Origin: Lates calcarifer
Taxonomy: Eukaryota; Chordata; Actinopteri; Centropomidae
Length of the DNA: 64,000 bases
NCBI RefSeq assembly: GCF_001640805.2
Contig: NC_066848.1
Span: forward strand, 14,029,509-14,093,508
Direction: 5' to 3'
The notes beneath the pieces were generated by a model, which ran no database searches, was not told the DNA's origin, and worked only from the letters and a program-made list of their open reading frames with translations. The first letter of the stretch is position 1. Each line of letters begins with the position of its first letter. A program made the position numbers and the translations under genes. Below, piece after piece: positions 1-11,479 of this stretch.

Positions 1-922
1 CAGGCCGACATTTTTTGATAGGAGTGACATGTCTCAACAACTATCAGATAGATTGTCACAAAAGTTGGTGCTGACGTCCATATTCCCCTAATTTAACTGT
101 GGTAATCTCTCAATGTTCCCTCTAGTGTCCATGCAAATCTTAACATCAAGAATTGCTTGATCAAATTGCTTCTCAACCAAAAACTTTATGGCAAATGCCT
201 TAAAGCCATTACATTAGACAGCCTGATGAAAAGAATACCTGCATTCAAATCAAGGTTCACAGCACTGTAATAACTGAAGCTGAGAAAATTGCAATGATCT
301 TCAACGATGCACTTTTTTTCTCTGTTAATAACTTGGCTTTCAAGTTTAATATCCCTTCACTTCTCTGTGTCTCCATTCTACAGCGCTCCACGTTCTTCCC
401 CTCTGAAGTTCTCTGAATGCAAAGAGAGTTAATACAACTCTTTGAAATATAGGCTATAAATAGGACATTTAGTACATAGGCCTACTTCATACAGGCAGAG
501 GCTTATATTTCTCTTTTTTTATCATCTAACCAATCTCTGTATCAGCCTGAGCCTTCCTCTCTCTTATTGGAAATCTGCAAAACTAGTTCTTATTCTACCA
601 GGCCGGTCCAAAACATATCAGTGACAAAACACACAGAAGAGAACAATTCTGTAGGTATAGCTGCTAAAACACATAAAACAAATGGTTTGTGGTTTAACAT
701 TTTAATAGCATTTGTTTAGAGTAGGATGTCGTATTTGAAACAGCCTGCATGTGTGTATAGTGTTGGTGGTGGGTGGTGGGGTGTAGCTAATGGGTTGCCA
801 GGTTGGACTCTTGATCTTTCAGCTGGATGCCCTGGTTCAGCCTGGAGGTTCCTTCCTCCATTTGAGCAGATGGTAGAACGCACAGCACTCAGTGACCCCC
901 TCACACACCCTGCAGCGGCTGA

Positions 923-925
<3 letters not shown>

Positions 926-956
<31 letters not shown>
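926..956. repeat. (TG)n microsatellite
   Basis: Uninterrupted TG dinucleotides of about 15 units. A shorter TG tract lies at 1735-1752. Confidence 0.95.
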
Positions 957-958
<2 letters not shown>

Positions 959-1378
959 GTGTGCGTGAAAGCATGTGTGCGTGTGTCTTCTATTTGTTTC
1001 AGAAATTTTCATACAGTAGATATACTACATCATGTATATTCTATATGCCATACAAGTCAAGATTACATTGAATCAACCCTATAGGATTTGTGCGCATACG
1101 AGCACAATAGCTACTTGCACTTACACTCACCCATGTGTATATGCACACACGCGCTCCTTAACGGAAATTGACAGCCTGACACATACTTGCTGATATAAAA
1201 AATAGCATCTGCAAAGAAAAGAAAATGTGAAAAGATGAGGTTATAGTAAAGCACACACCTCTCTATCTACATCTCCCTCACAGAGACACATAGCGCAGCA
1301 CAAAGCTTTCTATCCATTCTCCTGTCTCCCTCCCTCTTCCTCTCTTTCTCTTCGTTTCTCATAGTCTGCACCGCAAAG

Positions 1379-1600
1379 TTATATGAAGGGCATCAGGCAG
1401 GCCCGGCGAGCCGAGTGCAGAGTGACAGCGGCGAACGGAGTGATGGCTCGGCCCGATAAACACCCAGCGTCAAATGAAAAGGCTCTGCGCTTGCCATCAT
1501 CCCCTGTCACAATGCAATTACTGAACAGAGTGATAGCAAGATAGCAGCCCCCACCGCTAGCCACAATGATAAAAGTATTGACTGATTTGATTGAATGATT
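1379..1600. promoter_or_regulatory. Candidate intronic noncoding regulatory element
   Basis: A non-repetitive segment between simple-sequence DNA. It is locally CpG-richer than its surroundings (the GGCCCGGCGAGCCGAG area) and passes into an A/T-rich half containing TGACAG and TGACTGATTTGATTG-like words (TALE/homeodomain type) and CACAATGATAAAAG (SOX type). It has no open frame that makes sense. The call rests on composition and motif density only; cross-species alignment would decide it. Confidence 0.35.
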
Positions 1601-1847
1601 AAAATAATGCAGACATAAAAATGGGGTGAAGATAGAGAGGGAAATGGCAGGGAGGAGAGGGAGCAATGGAGAGAGAGGGTAGGATGGGCCAGGCTGCCAA
1701 GAGTGAGGCTTTGTAGATATGATTATGTCATTATTGTGTGTGTGTGTGTGTGCAGATGTTTGCTTCATCTAAGGGTGCTTTTGGTTTTGTTCTTTTGTTC
1801 AATGTTGTTTCATTTCTCTGTCTCTTTCCTGTCTCTCTGTCTCTCAG

Positions 1848-1911
1848 GTTGCCATTTGTGCTGACGTGAAGGAAGTTCTGCTATCAGATGGGAACGAGAA
1901 GTCCATTCAGA
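1848..1911 (+). CDS. camkmt: camkmt coding exon A (calmodulin-lysine N-methyltransferase)
   Basis: First visible exon of calmodulin-lysine N-methyltransferase, a class I S-adenosylmethionine enzyme of the methyltransferase-16 group that trimethylates one lysine (Lys115 of the mature protein) of calmodulin. Read from phase 0 it gives VAICADVKEVLLSDGNEKSIQ plus one base. The segment VLLSDGNEKSIQ is the end of strand beta2, where the aspartate is expected to bind the SAM ribose; vertebrate CAMKMT has nearly the same words. The acceptor is a CTCTCAG tract ending at 1847 and the donor GT is at 1912. The 64-base length leaves phase 1, completed to Asn by the next exon. The glycine-rich SAM loop is encoded upstream, outside the window. 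Confidence 0.93.
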
Positions 1912-2392
1912 GTATCCTTTCATCGTCCTCTCTTCTTCTCTTTCTATCTCTCTATCTCTGCCTCATTCCTCTGGCTTACATTTATTTATATGCATTCATA
2001 TGGATTTGTTTCTGTGAGTAACTGTGTCTTTTCTATTGGGTTTTCAAATAGAAAATGTGTCTGTTTATTGATTCCCTTACATAAAAATCACATTAGTTCA
2101 CATATATAGTAAACAACCACATGGACCCATGGCACACAATATATTAACATGATATAGATTACATTACATTTCTGATTTTCATATTGTACTTAAAATGTGA
2201 GACGTTTTTATTTAAAAACACAGATGACGTGACTTTTTTGTAAGGGACAACAGTTTAACATGTTATGTCACATGTGTAAGAGCATTTAACATGTAATAGT
2301 TGATATTAACACACAAGTGTCTTTTTCATACAGTTACATTTCACAAATCACAAATTTAGACACAAGGTTTTTGAGTCTGTAATGTGTGCCTT

Positions 2393-2430
<38 letters not shown>

Positions 2431-2439
2431 ATATATATA
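2393..2439. repeat. (TA)n microsatellite with one TT interruption
   Basis: Nearly pure TA dinucleotides, broken once at about 2419. The whole tract is self-complementary. Confidence 0.95.
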
Positions 2440-2940
2440 GTACATTGTGTTACTGATTTAATCTCTTCCATGCAATGAGATCAAGATGAATTTCTTATGC
2501 GATATATTTTTCCAGTGGCCCAGCTCTAGCTATCCACTGTCTCTTTGAGGCTGTATCATAACTGCAAAGAATATTGTGTACTGTAACCTTGGTGTTTCAG
2601 CCCTGAAACCAGAGATTGTGTTGGAGTGAGGGAAGAATAGCCATCCACCTCTTTTATCTTTAGGCAAAAGCAGCAGATGGGGCACCCACAGTGACAAATA
2701 TCCAGCACTAGTGCTCAACATGGCATCTACCAATCCTAGCTGCCCACAATGCCAAGTTAAGAGCACAGTAATTGCCATCCTGTCAGATTTTGTTTGAGAC
2801 TTCATCTAATGCTAAGGCTAGGGTAAGGGCTTGATGAGTGTTTTGGAAGCAGGAACAATCAAGGTTTGTTTAAAATGTTTTTGTGTGTGGTTAAGGTTTA
2901 GGCCTATAATTAAGTTTTTGGGACAAATCTTTAGGTCCGA

Positions 2941-2965
2941 TTTTTTTTTTTTTTTTTTTTTTTTT
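2941..2965. repeat. T25 homopolymer
   Basis: Twenty-five consecutive T. It may be the reverse-strand poly(A) of an old retroposon, but no recognisable element body or target duplication is seen beside it. Confidence 0.9.
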
Positions 2966-4202
2966 GGCCAACATTTGTTCTTTGAGTGGGTTATTGATCA
3001 GCTCTGTCAGCTTTCTCTTCTTTTCCATTTTACACATGTCCCCGCCTGATCTCCTTTGTAGCCTCTTGTTTTCCTTCCCTCTTTTTCTTTTCTTCCCATC
3101 ATCTTTCATCATTCCTGTCCTTTTTCTCCCATCCTTCCAGATCTTGCTTTATTCACTCAACTATACAGACAAGAAAAAGACGCTCTGACTCATTACAGTT
3201 CTTTCACAAAAGCAGGAAATATAAATACACATTTCTTCCCCGTTGACCAACGTGGCACTTCCATATTTTGCTCTGCTTACAATATATCTGTCTCAGCCAG
3301 CTACAGTGCTCCTTTACTGATCACAATAAGACCAAACAATAACATTATGGAGCCTGTAAAGCACACACACACACACAAGGGCACACAAACAATACACCAT
3401 TGACCAGCTGCTTTGTTTCACAGAACAAACACATAGAGAGAATTGTAAGTGAAATCATAGCGAGAATGGATCGAACACACACAGAAAGAGAGAGGGAGCG
3501 TTGAGAAAGACAAATAATTTGTTCTGGGCTCAGCCAAATTGGCCCATTCACACACTGCAGGCACCATGTGGCATTTCCTCTCACTGAGGAAGCTGCTGGT
3601 CTTAGCCTTGTGCTAATGGCCACTGTTTGTCTCGCATGGCCTTATTGTGGGGCTAGTGTTACAATAGAAAGAGATTGTGAGTTGTGATAGTGCTCAGTTT
3701 TATTCAGTGAAATAGATGAGAAGATAATTCAGAGAAAGAAGTTGTGAATAGACGACATTTAGTTACATATACTGTATCTAGAGAATAGATATTTCCCTTT
3801 CCTTAGAAGTTGTAGATCTCATTTATAGTGCAGAAACACACACAAATACATACCACAGAGAGGAGCGACTGTGCTGCTATGACCTTGAATACTCATGTTA
3901 AAAATCAATTGAAATGTTCCATTAAGAATGATTGATGCATGTCATTGGCTGCTACTTGTCTGCTTCAAGTGATGGGAGCAAATATTCCTCCACTTTAATG
4001 GTCAATAATACTCAAATCTCTCTCTCCTCCTTTCTCTCTCTTTCACTTTTTCCTCTTTATTTCGTTGTGTGTGTTTTCAACTTGTGTGCATGTGCTGACC
4101 TCTCCCCCAGTAGTGTGCTAGTGATGAGATTACAGTAAGCTGCTCTGCTCTTCACCCTGTCATCCCTATGCATAACACACTGATGCACAGTTGTCCAGTA
4201 TT

Positions 4203-4226
4203 TGTGTGTGTGTGTGTGTGTGTGTG
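4203..4226. repeat. (TG)n microsatellite
   Basis: Twelve TG units. A (CT)n tract follows at 4368-4388. Confidence 0.95.
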
Positions 4227-5283
4227 CGCTTACATTTGTGGATGTGTGCCTGTATATAAATGTGGGCTAACCTACATATTACTGTGTATCTGTGTCTGGG
4301 AGGCCTCTTTGATTTTGGATTGGCTCTCCAGCTATCAATTCATCTATCAACTTATCACACGTTCCTGCTCTCTCTCTCTCTCTCTCTCACTCTATCTCAC
4401 TCTGTTTCTCCCTTGCTCTCTGTCTTTGTCGATTGGATTTGTCTCAGCTCTTTGCAGGCTCTAAAGACAAGGAAATCCTAATTGAATTGCTTTGCAACTC
4501 CACAAGCCAGTGTCTTAATAGACAACTTGACATCAATCGCCCTGCCTTTGTGCGTGTTCATCTGCATGTGTGTGTTTGTGAGAAGCGACGATGTGAGTGT
4601 GTATATCTGTGGTTAAAAGCCTTCCCATTGATCCAACTAGAGGCTGCTGTGATCTGCGTCTTCAGGCAGGCTCTCTATCCATAGAGATCATCTCTGGTCA
4701 TTCATGCTTTCTCTATGAGGATGTCCACTATGTATGTTTTCACCTAAAGAGGGTCTTACTCAGAGTTTGCGTCTCTCAATAAAGCTCTGACACAGAACAC
4801 TCCAAAACCATTGCATTTTTTGACGGGAACAATCAGTAGTGTGAATCTTCTGATTAGAAGATTAGAAGATGTAGATGACCAGTGTTTTTTTCCTTCATGC
4901 TCAAATCCACATTTCATATTTCAAACATGCTACAGTTCACACAAAGAAATTTTGATATTTGGCAGTACACTTGCATTTGTGAAAAGATGAAATTGAATTA
5001 GCAAATATATATTAAAATACACTCTACGTAGAATTTAATGTGATTATAACACCTTTCAAACTGTTCTGATGAAAAGAATATTTATTTGTTGAAAAAAAAA
5101 CTGTAAGACGATCCTGGTGAAAAGTGATTCCCCAAATTATCTGCTCCAAACATTGTTGACCATATGTACTGTTTGCAAATAGAGAGAAGGTATACCGCAT
5201 ATGATATGGGATCTTAAAGTATTTCCTACAACCGAGGATGTAAAATGTTTGTCTGTGATGAATCCTTGACCATGGTGTGTCAG

Positions 5284-5350
5284 ATGTACGAGGGCTGGCT
5301 GAGAGAAACAGGCAAGCTGGAAAGTTTGGGTCAACCCATGTATCTGCCAG
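5284..5350 (+). CDS. camkmt: camkmt coding exon B (small internal exon)
   Basis: Small 67-base exon. After the single base carried over from exon A it reads N-VRGLAERNRQAGKFGSTHVSA, then two bases that make Arg with exon C. This matches the vertebrate CAMKMT helix and loop after the beta2 acidic residue (N-V-x-x-x-x-x-R-N-x-x-A-G-x-F pattern). The acceptor is GTGTGTCAG ending at 5283 and the donor is GTGAGA from 5351. Its 21 whole codons equal the length of the corresponding human block. The frame is the one demanded by both flanking exons, phase 1 in and phase 2 out. The polypyrimidine tract before it is weak, so it could be an exon prone to skipping. The longest open frame across it is in another phase and is spurious. 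Confidence 0.9.
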
Positions 5351-6245
5351 GTGAGACCATTTTCATAGCCTTTATGGGAAGATGCATGACTTTTACTCTG
5401 GGCTCTTTATCACTGCGGTCAGTTAGAAAAGTGGAAAGCGTGCAGTGCTTTGTTGTAGTTTTCAAATATTTCTCTTAAAAGGGCACACTTTGACTGAGGC
5501 CCACATCATACTGTACTGCAGGCCAACGAGTAAACGTAACCTACTGTATACCGTGTAGTGGATGTTTTTACAGTGCCTTGAGCACAATCATTTTTAGTTT
5601 GGGTGGCCCCAAAGGGAATATAAATCCTAACCATGGCTGTATTCTAGTCATGCTCAACACAGATACAACACAACTAACCTTCCCACCTTAATGAAGTAAC
5701 AAAAACAGACATAAAACTATATTAGATTAAAGTGCATGGTTTGTAAGGGACACAAAAGCTACACAGTTTACTGTATAGGCATATATGTATGTATGTGTGC
5801 GTTTTAATTTCCCTGTTTAGATACCTAAACCTATTCATCACCTGTACAGTATTTGACTTAACTTTTATTGGCTGGCATTTTCAGATGATAAATGGGAAAT
5901 TGTTTTGTTCAATTTGTGCTGTTTTCCAGTTTCTGTGAGTGATGGGTTTTGGATCAGCTTCAGATGGACAACATGTCTTTTCCACCATTGTATTGTATGA
6001 ATCTCTTGTACATACAAAAACAAATACAATCAAACCAGAGTTTATTTTTATCTTTAGTTATTTTTTTCTTACATTGCTATGCTTTTAAGTTTGAAAAATA
6101 AATGACAAAAGATCAAACCCTATGTGCTACATACTGCAAAGTAGAATACTCTGTGTGTGTATGTGTGTTCACACGCACAGAGTTATCCAAGCGAAATGAT
6201 TCCCTTTGATAGGGAGTTCTCATCCAGAAACCATCAAGAGAACTT

Positions 6246-6248
<3 letters not shown>

Positions 6249-6276
<28 letters not shown>
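6249..6276. repeat. (CA)n microsatellite
   Basis: Fourteen CA/AC units. Confidence 0.95.
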
Positions 6277-6439
6277 CTCATATGCAAGACGGGCTAAAAC
6301 ATAGTTAATTGTTGTCCCTGTCTCAAAAAAGGCATTTTGCCATTGACTGACTGTTTTGCTCCCCTACCTCCTCTCTCTCTCCCTCTCTCTCCATTTCTCC
6401 CTCCTGCACATATTTACACGAGTGGAAGATGGAGTGAAA

Positions 6440-6725
6440 AAGTAAACGTATAATTAGGCTACATTACTTTGATTGTTTTCTTTTCAGATTATGCCTGCTG
6501 TCATCGCTGCACCGCAAGAGAGGGCGAAGGGCACGATGCGATTGGACAAGGGGAGGGAGAGGGAGGGGCGTGTCGCTTGATGGTGTGTGCGCACGCACGC
6601 GTATGTGTGTGTGCATGTGTTGGGACCTCCTGCCGCGAATCGAGATTGTGTTTCTAGCGGGGCCTAATGTTTTGTTTACTGAGTGTTAATAATGCCTAAT
6701 TAATAATCCCCCAATCTGCCTGACA
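6440..6725. promoter_or_regulatory. Candidate intronic noncoding regulatory element
   Basis: A unique stretch with a TAATTAGG word near 6450 and, at 6660-6715, a compact homeodomain-rich core: TAATTA at 6697-6702 and TAATCC (OTX/bicoid type) at 6704-6709, preceded by GTTTAC (forkhead type). The middle (6480-6640) is CpG-richer. It is bounded on the right by a (GA)n tract. Inference from motif clustering only. Confidence 0.35.
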
Positions 6726-6747
6726 GAGAGAGAGAGAGAGAGAGAGA
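6725..6747. repeat. (GA)n microsatellite
   Basis: About eleven AG units, followed by more purine-rich DNA. Confidence 0.95.
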
Positions 6748-7540
6748 AAGAGAGGGGGAAAATGGTGTGGAAAAAGAGATGGAGGAACAGTACGCGGCGT
6801 CAGCACAGTCCATACACAATCTGGATCGACCAAATTACAGCCAAAGAAAACAAAAAACACATCAGCCACTGGTAATCTAACTACAAAAACTTTACACGTC
6901 AGTGCTGTTTAGCTCTGAGCAGACAGTGCCAAGTGGTAGGTTGTCTGAGTCACCAGTAACTGAGAAAAATATTAATGGAATATAGTCGTGACTGACCACA
7001 ATCTGGTCACTGAGACTGGTGGACACAGACAAACAAAGAGCAAACTGTGTCACTTCTGCTGACACTGAGACAGAGCAACACCTCTCGCTCAAATAGCAAC
7101 AATTGGACACAATCTCCACCAAACTGCCAAACCTAAACTTACCTGTGGAAGAAGCTGACATTGCCATAGAGGCACCAAAATATGTCTGAGCTTTGAGGGA
7201 AAGCCAGCAGAAGATCAGTCACCTCTATTATTTTTATTTTATCTCTTTTCTTTTATGGTTCTCTCTGTTCTGTTGATATAAGTATAGCTCATCCTATTGC
7301 ATATATATTTTCTTTTTATGGTGTTTTTTATAGTGTATATAGGATTTTATAGTATATATTTTATAGTATTGCACAAACTATTCATCATCTTTTTTTCCTG
7401 CATTCTGAATCACTATTCTTATAGTGTAAACCATATACAACATGTTTTGGCATTGGTCATTCCAATAAAAAAAGAAAGAAGGAGAGGGAGAGGACTGTGG
7501 ATATTGAATAGCAACATGTATGGATGTAGCCTTTCTCCCT

Positions 7541-7570
7541 GTGTGTGTGTGTGCGTGTGTGTGTGTGTGT
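7541..7570. repeat. (GT)n microsatellite with one GC interruption
   Basis: Fifteen units, broken once by GC at about 7553. Confidence 0.95.
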
Positions 7571-7880
7571 TCACATGGTGTAAATGTCAAGTGTCATGTC
7601 AGAAGCTCCCTCTCTTTACCTCGCATATGACACGCTGTCCCTCCCCGACGCTTTCTCCAAGTCTCTGCTGAAGCAGAAAAACAGCAGGGGTCAGAGAGAG
7701 AGGTGTCAGGGAGCAAGAAGCCCAAAGTGGTGGAAAGCGAAAAGAAAAGATGCGGTGAAGGACAAAAAAGACGGACAAACCACTGTTGCTCGCCGCGCAG
7801 TTTCACAAATTCTGACTTTCTTCTGTCACCAGCTCTGCAAAATACTTAACTCTGTTTTCTGTTTTCTGTGTGTGTTACAG

Positions 7881-7955
7881 GGTGGTGAGATGGGATTGTG
7901 AGTCGGACATTTCAGCACTAGAGGATCACTTTGACATCGTCATGTGTGCAGACTG
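7881..7955 (+). CDS. camkmt: camkmt coding exon C (methyltransferase core motif)
   Basis: The 75-base exon reads (with the two bases carried over) R-VVRWDCESDISALEDHFD then IVMCAD, and two bases that form Cys with exon D. The HFDIVMCAD segment is the beta4 strand motif of methyltransferase-16 enzymes, lining the SAM and substrate pocket; the vertebrate protein has the same HFDIVMCADC. The acceptor is TGTGTTACAG ending at 7880 and the donor is GTAGGT from 7956. Phases 2 in and 2 out agree with both neighbours, and the length equals the human block residue for residue. A larger open frame overlapping this exon is in a different phase and is not real. Confidence 0.96.
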
Positions 7956-7970
7956 GTAGGTGCACACAGA

Positions 7971-7994
7971 CACACACACACACACACACACACA
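7971..7994. repeat. (CA)n microsatellite
   Basis: Twelve CA units starting 15 bases past the exon C donor. Confidence 0.95.
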
Positions 7995-8732
7995 CCGACA
8001 CAGAGATTTATCCCTGTGTGTGCGTCCATGACATTAATTTTCACTTTTGCGTGACAGTCCTCGCAGGGCCCCCCACCAGCGCCTGGACCTTCCCCACCTT
8101 TTTCCACACACCCACATATACTCACACACTCACACACTCACACACATACATACATATGCTCAGATGCCCGCCTGCCTCCATTTTACACCAAATTGCCTCG
8201 TTTTCATGCTTGGTGTCCCAGCAAATGGATGACTTAGGCAAATTGCAAATAATTGCGCCTTGACAAGGAAGGAGACACAGTAAGATAAAGAAAGAGTTTA
8301 GGGCGGATGGAGGGAGGAGCAGAAATGGAGATGGAAATGGAGAGATAGAGCAACATAAACATAACAATTAGCCCATCGGTCATTGAAATGTAGATCTTGT
8401 GGCTAATCAAGAGTTACATCTGTTTTATTGCTCAGTTGTACAGTGTGAAATGAAAAGAAAACACATCAGAATTTTTAGTGTATTCTGCACCATGACTTTC
8501 TTGTAAAAAATATGAAATAAGGTAAGAATGATCTGGTGAAAGAAATTGTTGCTCTGAAATGTGATTCAAGTTATACTGTATGTGCTATCAGAAGGGATGA
8601 TTTGTACAACCTTGACTTGTTTATATACTCAGAGAGACAGGACTGTATGGATAAATAAAAGTGTAGGTAAACCTTGCTTATTGCAACTACTGCATCCAAG
8701 GCCTGGCTACATACCTCCTTTTTCTGAAAGAC

Positions 8733-8758
8733 AAAAAAAAAAAAAAAAAAAAAAAAAA
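8733..8758. repeat. A26 homopolymer
   Basis: Twenty-six A followed by an A-rich GAAAAGAAAG tail. It looks like a retroposon tail, but the sequence before it is not a recognisable element. Confidence 0.9.
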
Positions 8759-9339
8759 GAAAAGAAAGAAAAAAATCAAACATGATCTTTTATTGACTCT
8801 TTATCATCATTTTGAGTGTGTCAAAATAAAAAAGAAATAAATAATACATTTAGAATTTGTTTGCTTGTGTGCCTACACTGTAAAAAGTGGTATACTGGTA
8901 TACAAAAATACCAGCTTATATTATTTGACATAAAAAAGTATTAGACAATATTAAAACTTTATTATTTGATTATCATTATTATTATTACTCATTATTATCA
9001 TCTTTAAGAACACTGAGTTGTGCACCAGCCAGCTGGGCTTTTGCTCCAATACAAGTGAGTGAGTTATGCTAACTTAGAATCTTAAGCTATGATTCAGTAC
9101 AAAGTGAAAAAGTGTAATTATTTGGAGGGTCCAGCCTTGTTATAGACCCTGGGTGAGGTCCTGCTGAGGTACTCCAATGCTCATGTAGGTAACACACTGT
9201 GGTACTTGTCGTGGTAGCAACCCAGCCTTCATTAGTGGTGAAGGGAGCTGATGTCCATCCCAGAACACCTCAAAATCAGCACAGATATCAGGAAGCCAAG
9301 ACAATGTGGCTGTTGAAGCAAAACAACAGGCATGAACAA

Positions 9340-9725
9340 CAGGTGTGAAAGGAGTTCATGCAGGACATGGAGTGGTACTTTAATTTGGCCTCAGCAAGAT
9401 TCAGGCAAACCTTTAGACGACTCTGGAGGGAGAGGCAGGGGCTTGCTCAGATCATTTTAGCAGGAAAAGAGAACTGGTGACCTTGACTGGTGTTATTGTT
9501 GGATGACGAAAGGAACACGTTGAGGGACTCCTGAACTTGACCCTCACACCTTCTGTGGTTAGGCCAGAAGACTCAGAGGAAGCCCTCTGGTGGAGGTCAT
9601 TGAGTCAGGCGAAAAAAACCCCCCCAAAAAACTCTGCAGTGGTGAAGTACCAGTCGATGAGATGCTGCAGGCTCCAGATGGTGTTTGGCTGTCTTGATTC
9701 ATGTCTTTGCTATATCGATGAAGGT
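9340..9725 (+). mobile_element. Decayed non-LTR retrotransposon (LINE) reverse-transcriptase fragment
   Basis: The order of words resembles the reverse-transcriptase region of common fish LINEs: a TTCAGGCAAACC segment near 9400, GACCTTGACTGGTG near 9480, GAGGGACTCCTGAAC near 9525, GAAGACTCAGAGGAAGCC near 9567, and GTCGATGAGATGCTGCAGGCTC near 9650 followed by the GGCTGTCTTG word. The coding sense is the + strand, but frameshifts, a poly-A/C slip at about 9612-9630 and stops break the frame, so it is a dead remnant. The preceding 9121-9340 may belong to the same element. The family (Rex, L2 or other) is not resolved without a repeat library. Confidence 0.6.
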
Positions 9726-11448
9726 TGAGCTTGGTGTGTAAGGACTGGAAGGCAGATTTTTAGATGTGAGTAAGCGGCATTTATGTCCGTTTACCCTCCA
9801 CCACACCTGTACACTCACATTCACACACGCACATAAAAACACACACACACGGCCCACTGCAAAGATGGACATGTTTGCATGGTTAAAGCAAAAGTACTTT
9901 TGACTATTTTCCAGCTTCATAAACACTGAACAAAGTCAACTTGTGTACAGCATGTGTGTTCCTATCTGCACGAATGTGTGCGTGTGTGCTAAGTGCAGCA
10001 TTAGCAAACGAAGTTATCATTATTGTAATGTCATGGTCATTACCGGTAATAGTCAGGTACAGCAGCCAGAGAGAGAAAGAGAGCAGGCCACTAATAGAGG
10101 ATATTTTACAGTGGACTAGTATATATGCATGTGTGTATGACAGATAGAAGCAGATAGTGTGAGAGCAGAGTAAATTGCATGTGAATTTTTGATATCATGG
10201 GTTCTTCAGATTGCCCATTTCTCTCAGCAGAGATGCATGCTTTAGCCATGGGTCTGTACATGTGTGCGTGCTGCAAGATGTTTTTGTGTGTGGTGCCATC
10301 TTTTCTGTGCGTGTATGTGAGTGTGTGATAATTGCAGTGGTGGTGGTTGAAGAGTGATGGCTGACCGATTAACGGGCACGTCATTGTGATGATCACCTGC
10401 GAAAAGGTCAACAACACAGCTTCCACTCAGATTAATTATAGCTCCTACCAGTAGCAATGGAACCACAGCTGAGAAGAGAGGAGGGAAGTGAGGAAAGGAG
10501 AAGGAGTTTTGTGAAGCGTTGTGTATCAGTCCTGCATTATATGCTAACTACTTTGGATATTCTGTCTATTTAAGAGGGGGGTATTATGCAAAAGAAGAAT
10601 TGTGGAGTCTTGGAGTGGATTTTGCCGTTAGAGATGTATTTAAGTGCTGTTAAAGTATGACTGTCGCACTGCTGACTGCTTCACCAACTTTTTAACATGA
10701 TGAATTTGCATGCACCACTTGAATAAGACATTATGATCTGCCTCTCTGTGTAATGTCACAAATGAGAAAAATATAATTCAAGGTCTGAATCATAGGTTAG
10801 TAAATTGTAGAGGTCTCAGCAGAATCTCCATTGATTAAAGACAGCGCTATGGTTATGTAAAATAACTTCTGGTGAGACAGAATAACCTTTGGTGGAAAAA
10901 AAATGTCCCTATTGTCCTTCATATATATATATGTATATATATAATGTAGCCTTCATTTACAGTAGTCATGCTGATTTGTCACAAAAAATAGGAAAGTTCC
11001 ACACCACTGCTGCTGGCAGTAATTTTAGAGAATGTTTGGTATTAAACCTCTTGAAATACACTTCTTGTTCTTCTTGATCTATACTGTTCTTCTGTAAAAA
11101 GTGAGCCCATAGGACAATAGTTTTGTTTCATTATTGGGCCTCTAGTGGGTATAGTGATTATAACAGGAGCAAAGGAGGAGGTTAGGTGATGTATTATAGA
11201 GCGACAAAGTCCATCTTAAGAGGAGGCTGGGGTGGAGTTCTCATCCACTGAGAATGGACATTCTAGTGGAAACAGGAGACATCTTGTCTCCAGCGGTGAA
11301 TGAATGTTTAACTGTTTCATTATGGAGATCTTAATGTCTCATCAGTTTTCCAAGAGTATAATCATTGACAGTTGATATCTAAGAGAGAAAGACAGACAGT
11401 AGTGCAGGAATAGTGGAGCACTGTGTGCCTCCTCACATCTACAGTACA

Positions 11449-11451
<3 letters not shown>

Positions 11452-11479
<28 letters not shown>
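11452..11479. repeat. (GT)n microsatellite followed by GA-rich tract
   Basis: Fourteen GT units, then GAGA-type purine repeats to about 11530. Confidence 0.95.

Larger units (their letters stand above)
1..1847 (+). other. camkmt: camkmt intron, 3' part (5' end lies outside the window)
   Basis: Noncoding DNA upstream of the first visible camkmt exon. It is AT-rich at the left end, with a (TG)n tract at 926-956, a short (TG)n at 1735-1752 and a unique regulatory-looking stretch at 1379-1600 (listed separately). Its 3' end is a clear pyrimidine tract ending in CAG at 1845-1847. Short open frames over the TG tracts read as His-Thr or Cys-Val repeats and are not genes. Confidence 0.8.
1912..5283 (+). 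other. camkmt: camkmt intron between exons A and B
   Basis: Noncoding. It contains an interrupted (TA)n at 2393-2439, a T25 run at 2941-2965, a (GT)n at 4203-4226 and a (CT)n at 4368-4388. The remainder is AT-rich unique sequence in which I see no gene, RNA gene or clear transposon. Confidence 0.8.
5351..7880 (+). other. camkmt: camkmt intron between exons B and C
   Basis: Noncoding. It holds a (CA)n at 6249-6276, a (GA)n at 6725-6747, a (GT)n at 7541-7570 and a short regulatory-looking segment at 6440-6725 (listed separately). It ends in TGTGTTACAG before exon C. Confidence 0.8.

Noticed and set aside
716..1012. Open frames on both strands over the TG tract, with His-Thr or Cys-Val repeats
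   Set aside because: Dinucleotide repeats stay open in several frames by composition. The same holds for frames over CA, GA and CT tracts throughout the window (for example 4168-4464, 11342-11676, 41258-41575, 45188-45571, 46632-46871).
5245..5478. A 77-codon frame containing MYEGWLRETGKLESLGQPMY
   Set aside because: It looked exon-like at first, but the phase required by exons A and C gives the camkmt pattern, so this frame is a shadow.
7584..7901. A 105-codon frame overlapping camkmt exon C
   Set aside because: It reads exon C in the wrong phase and has no family similarity. The spliced phase gives the conserved HFDIVMCAD motif.
8874..10115. A CACTGTAAAAA-like left end at 8876 and a TTTTACAGTG right end at 10104 as one 1.2-kb transposon
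   Set aside because: The ends differ, the interval contains an unrelated LINE fragment, and no target duplication is visible. The similarity of such short words is probably coincidental, or they are separate remnants.
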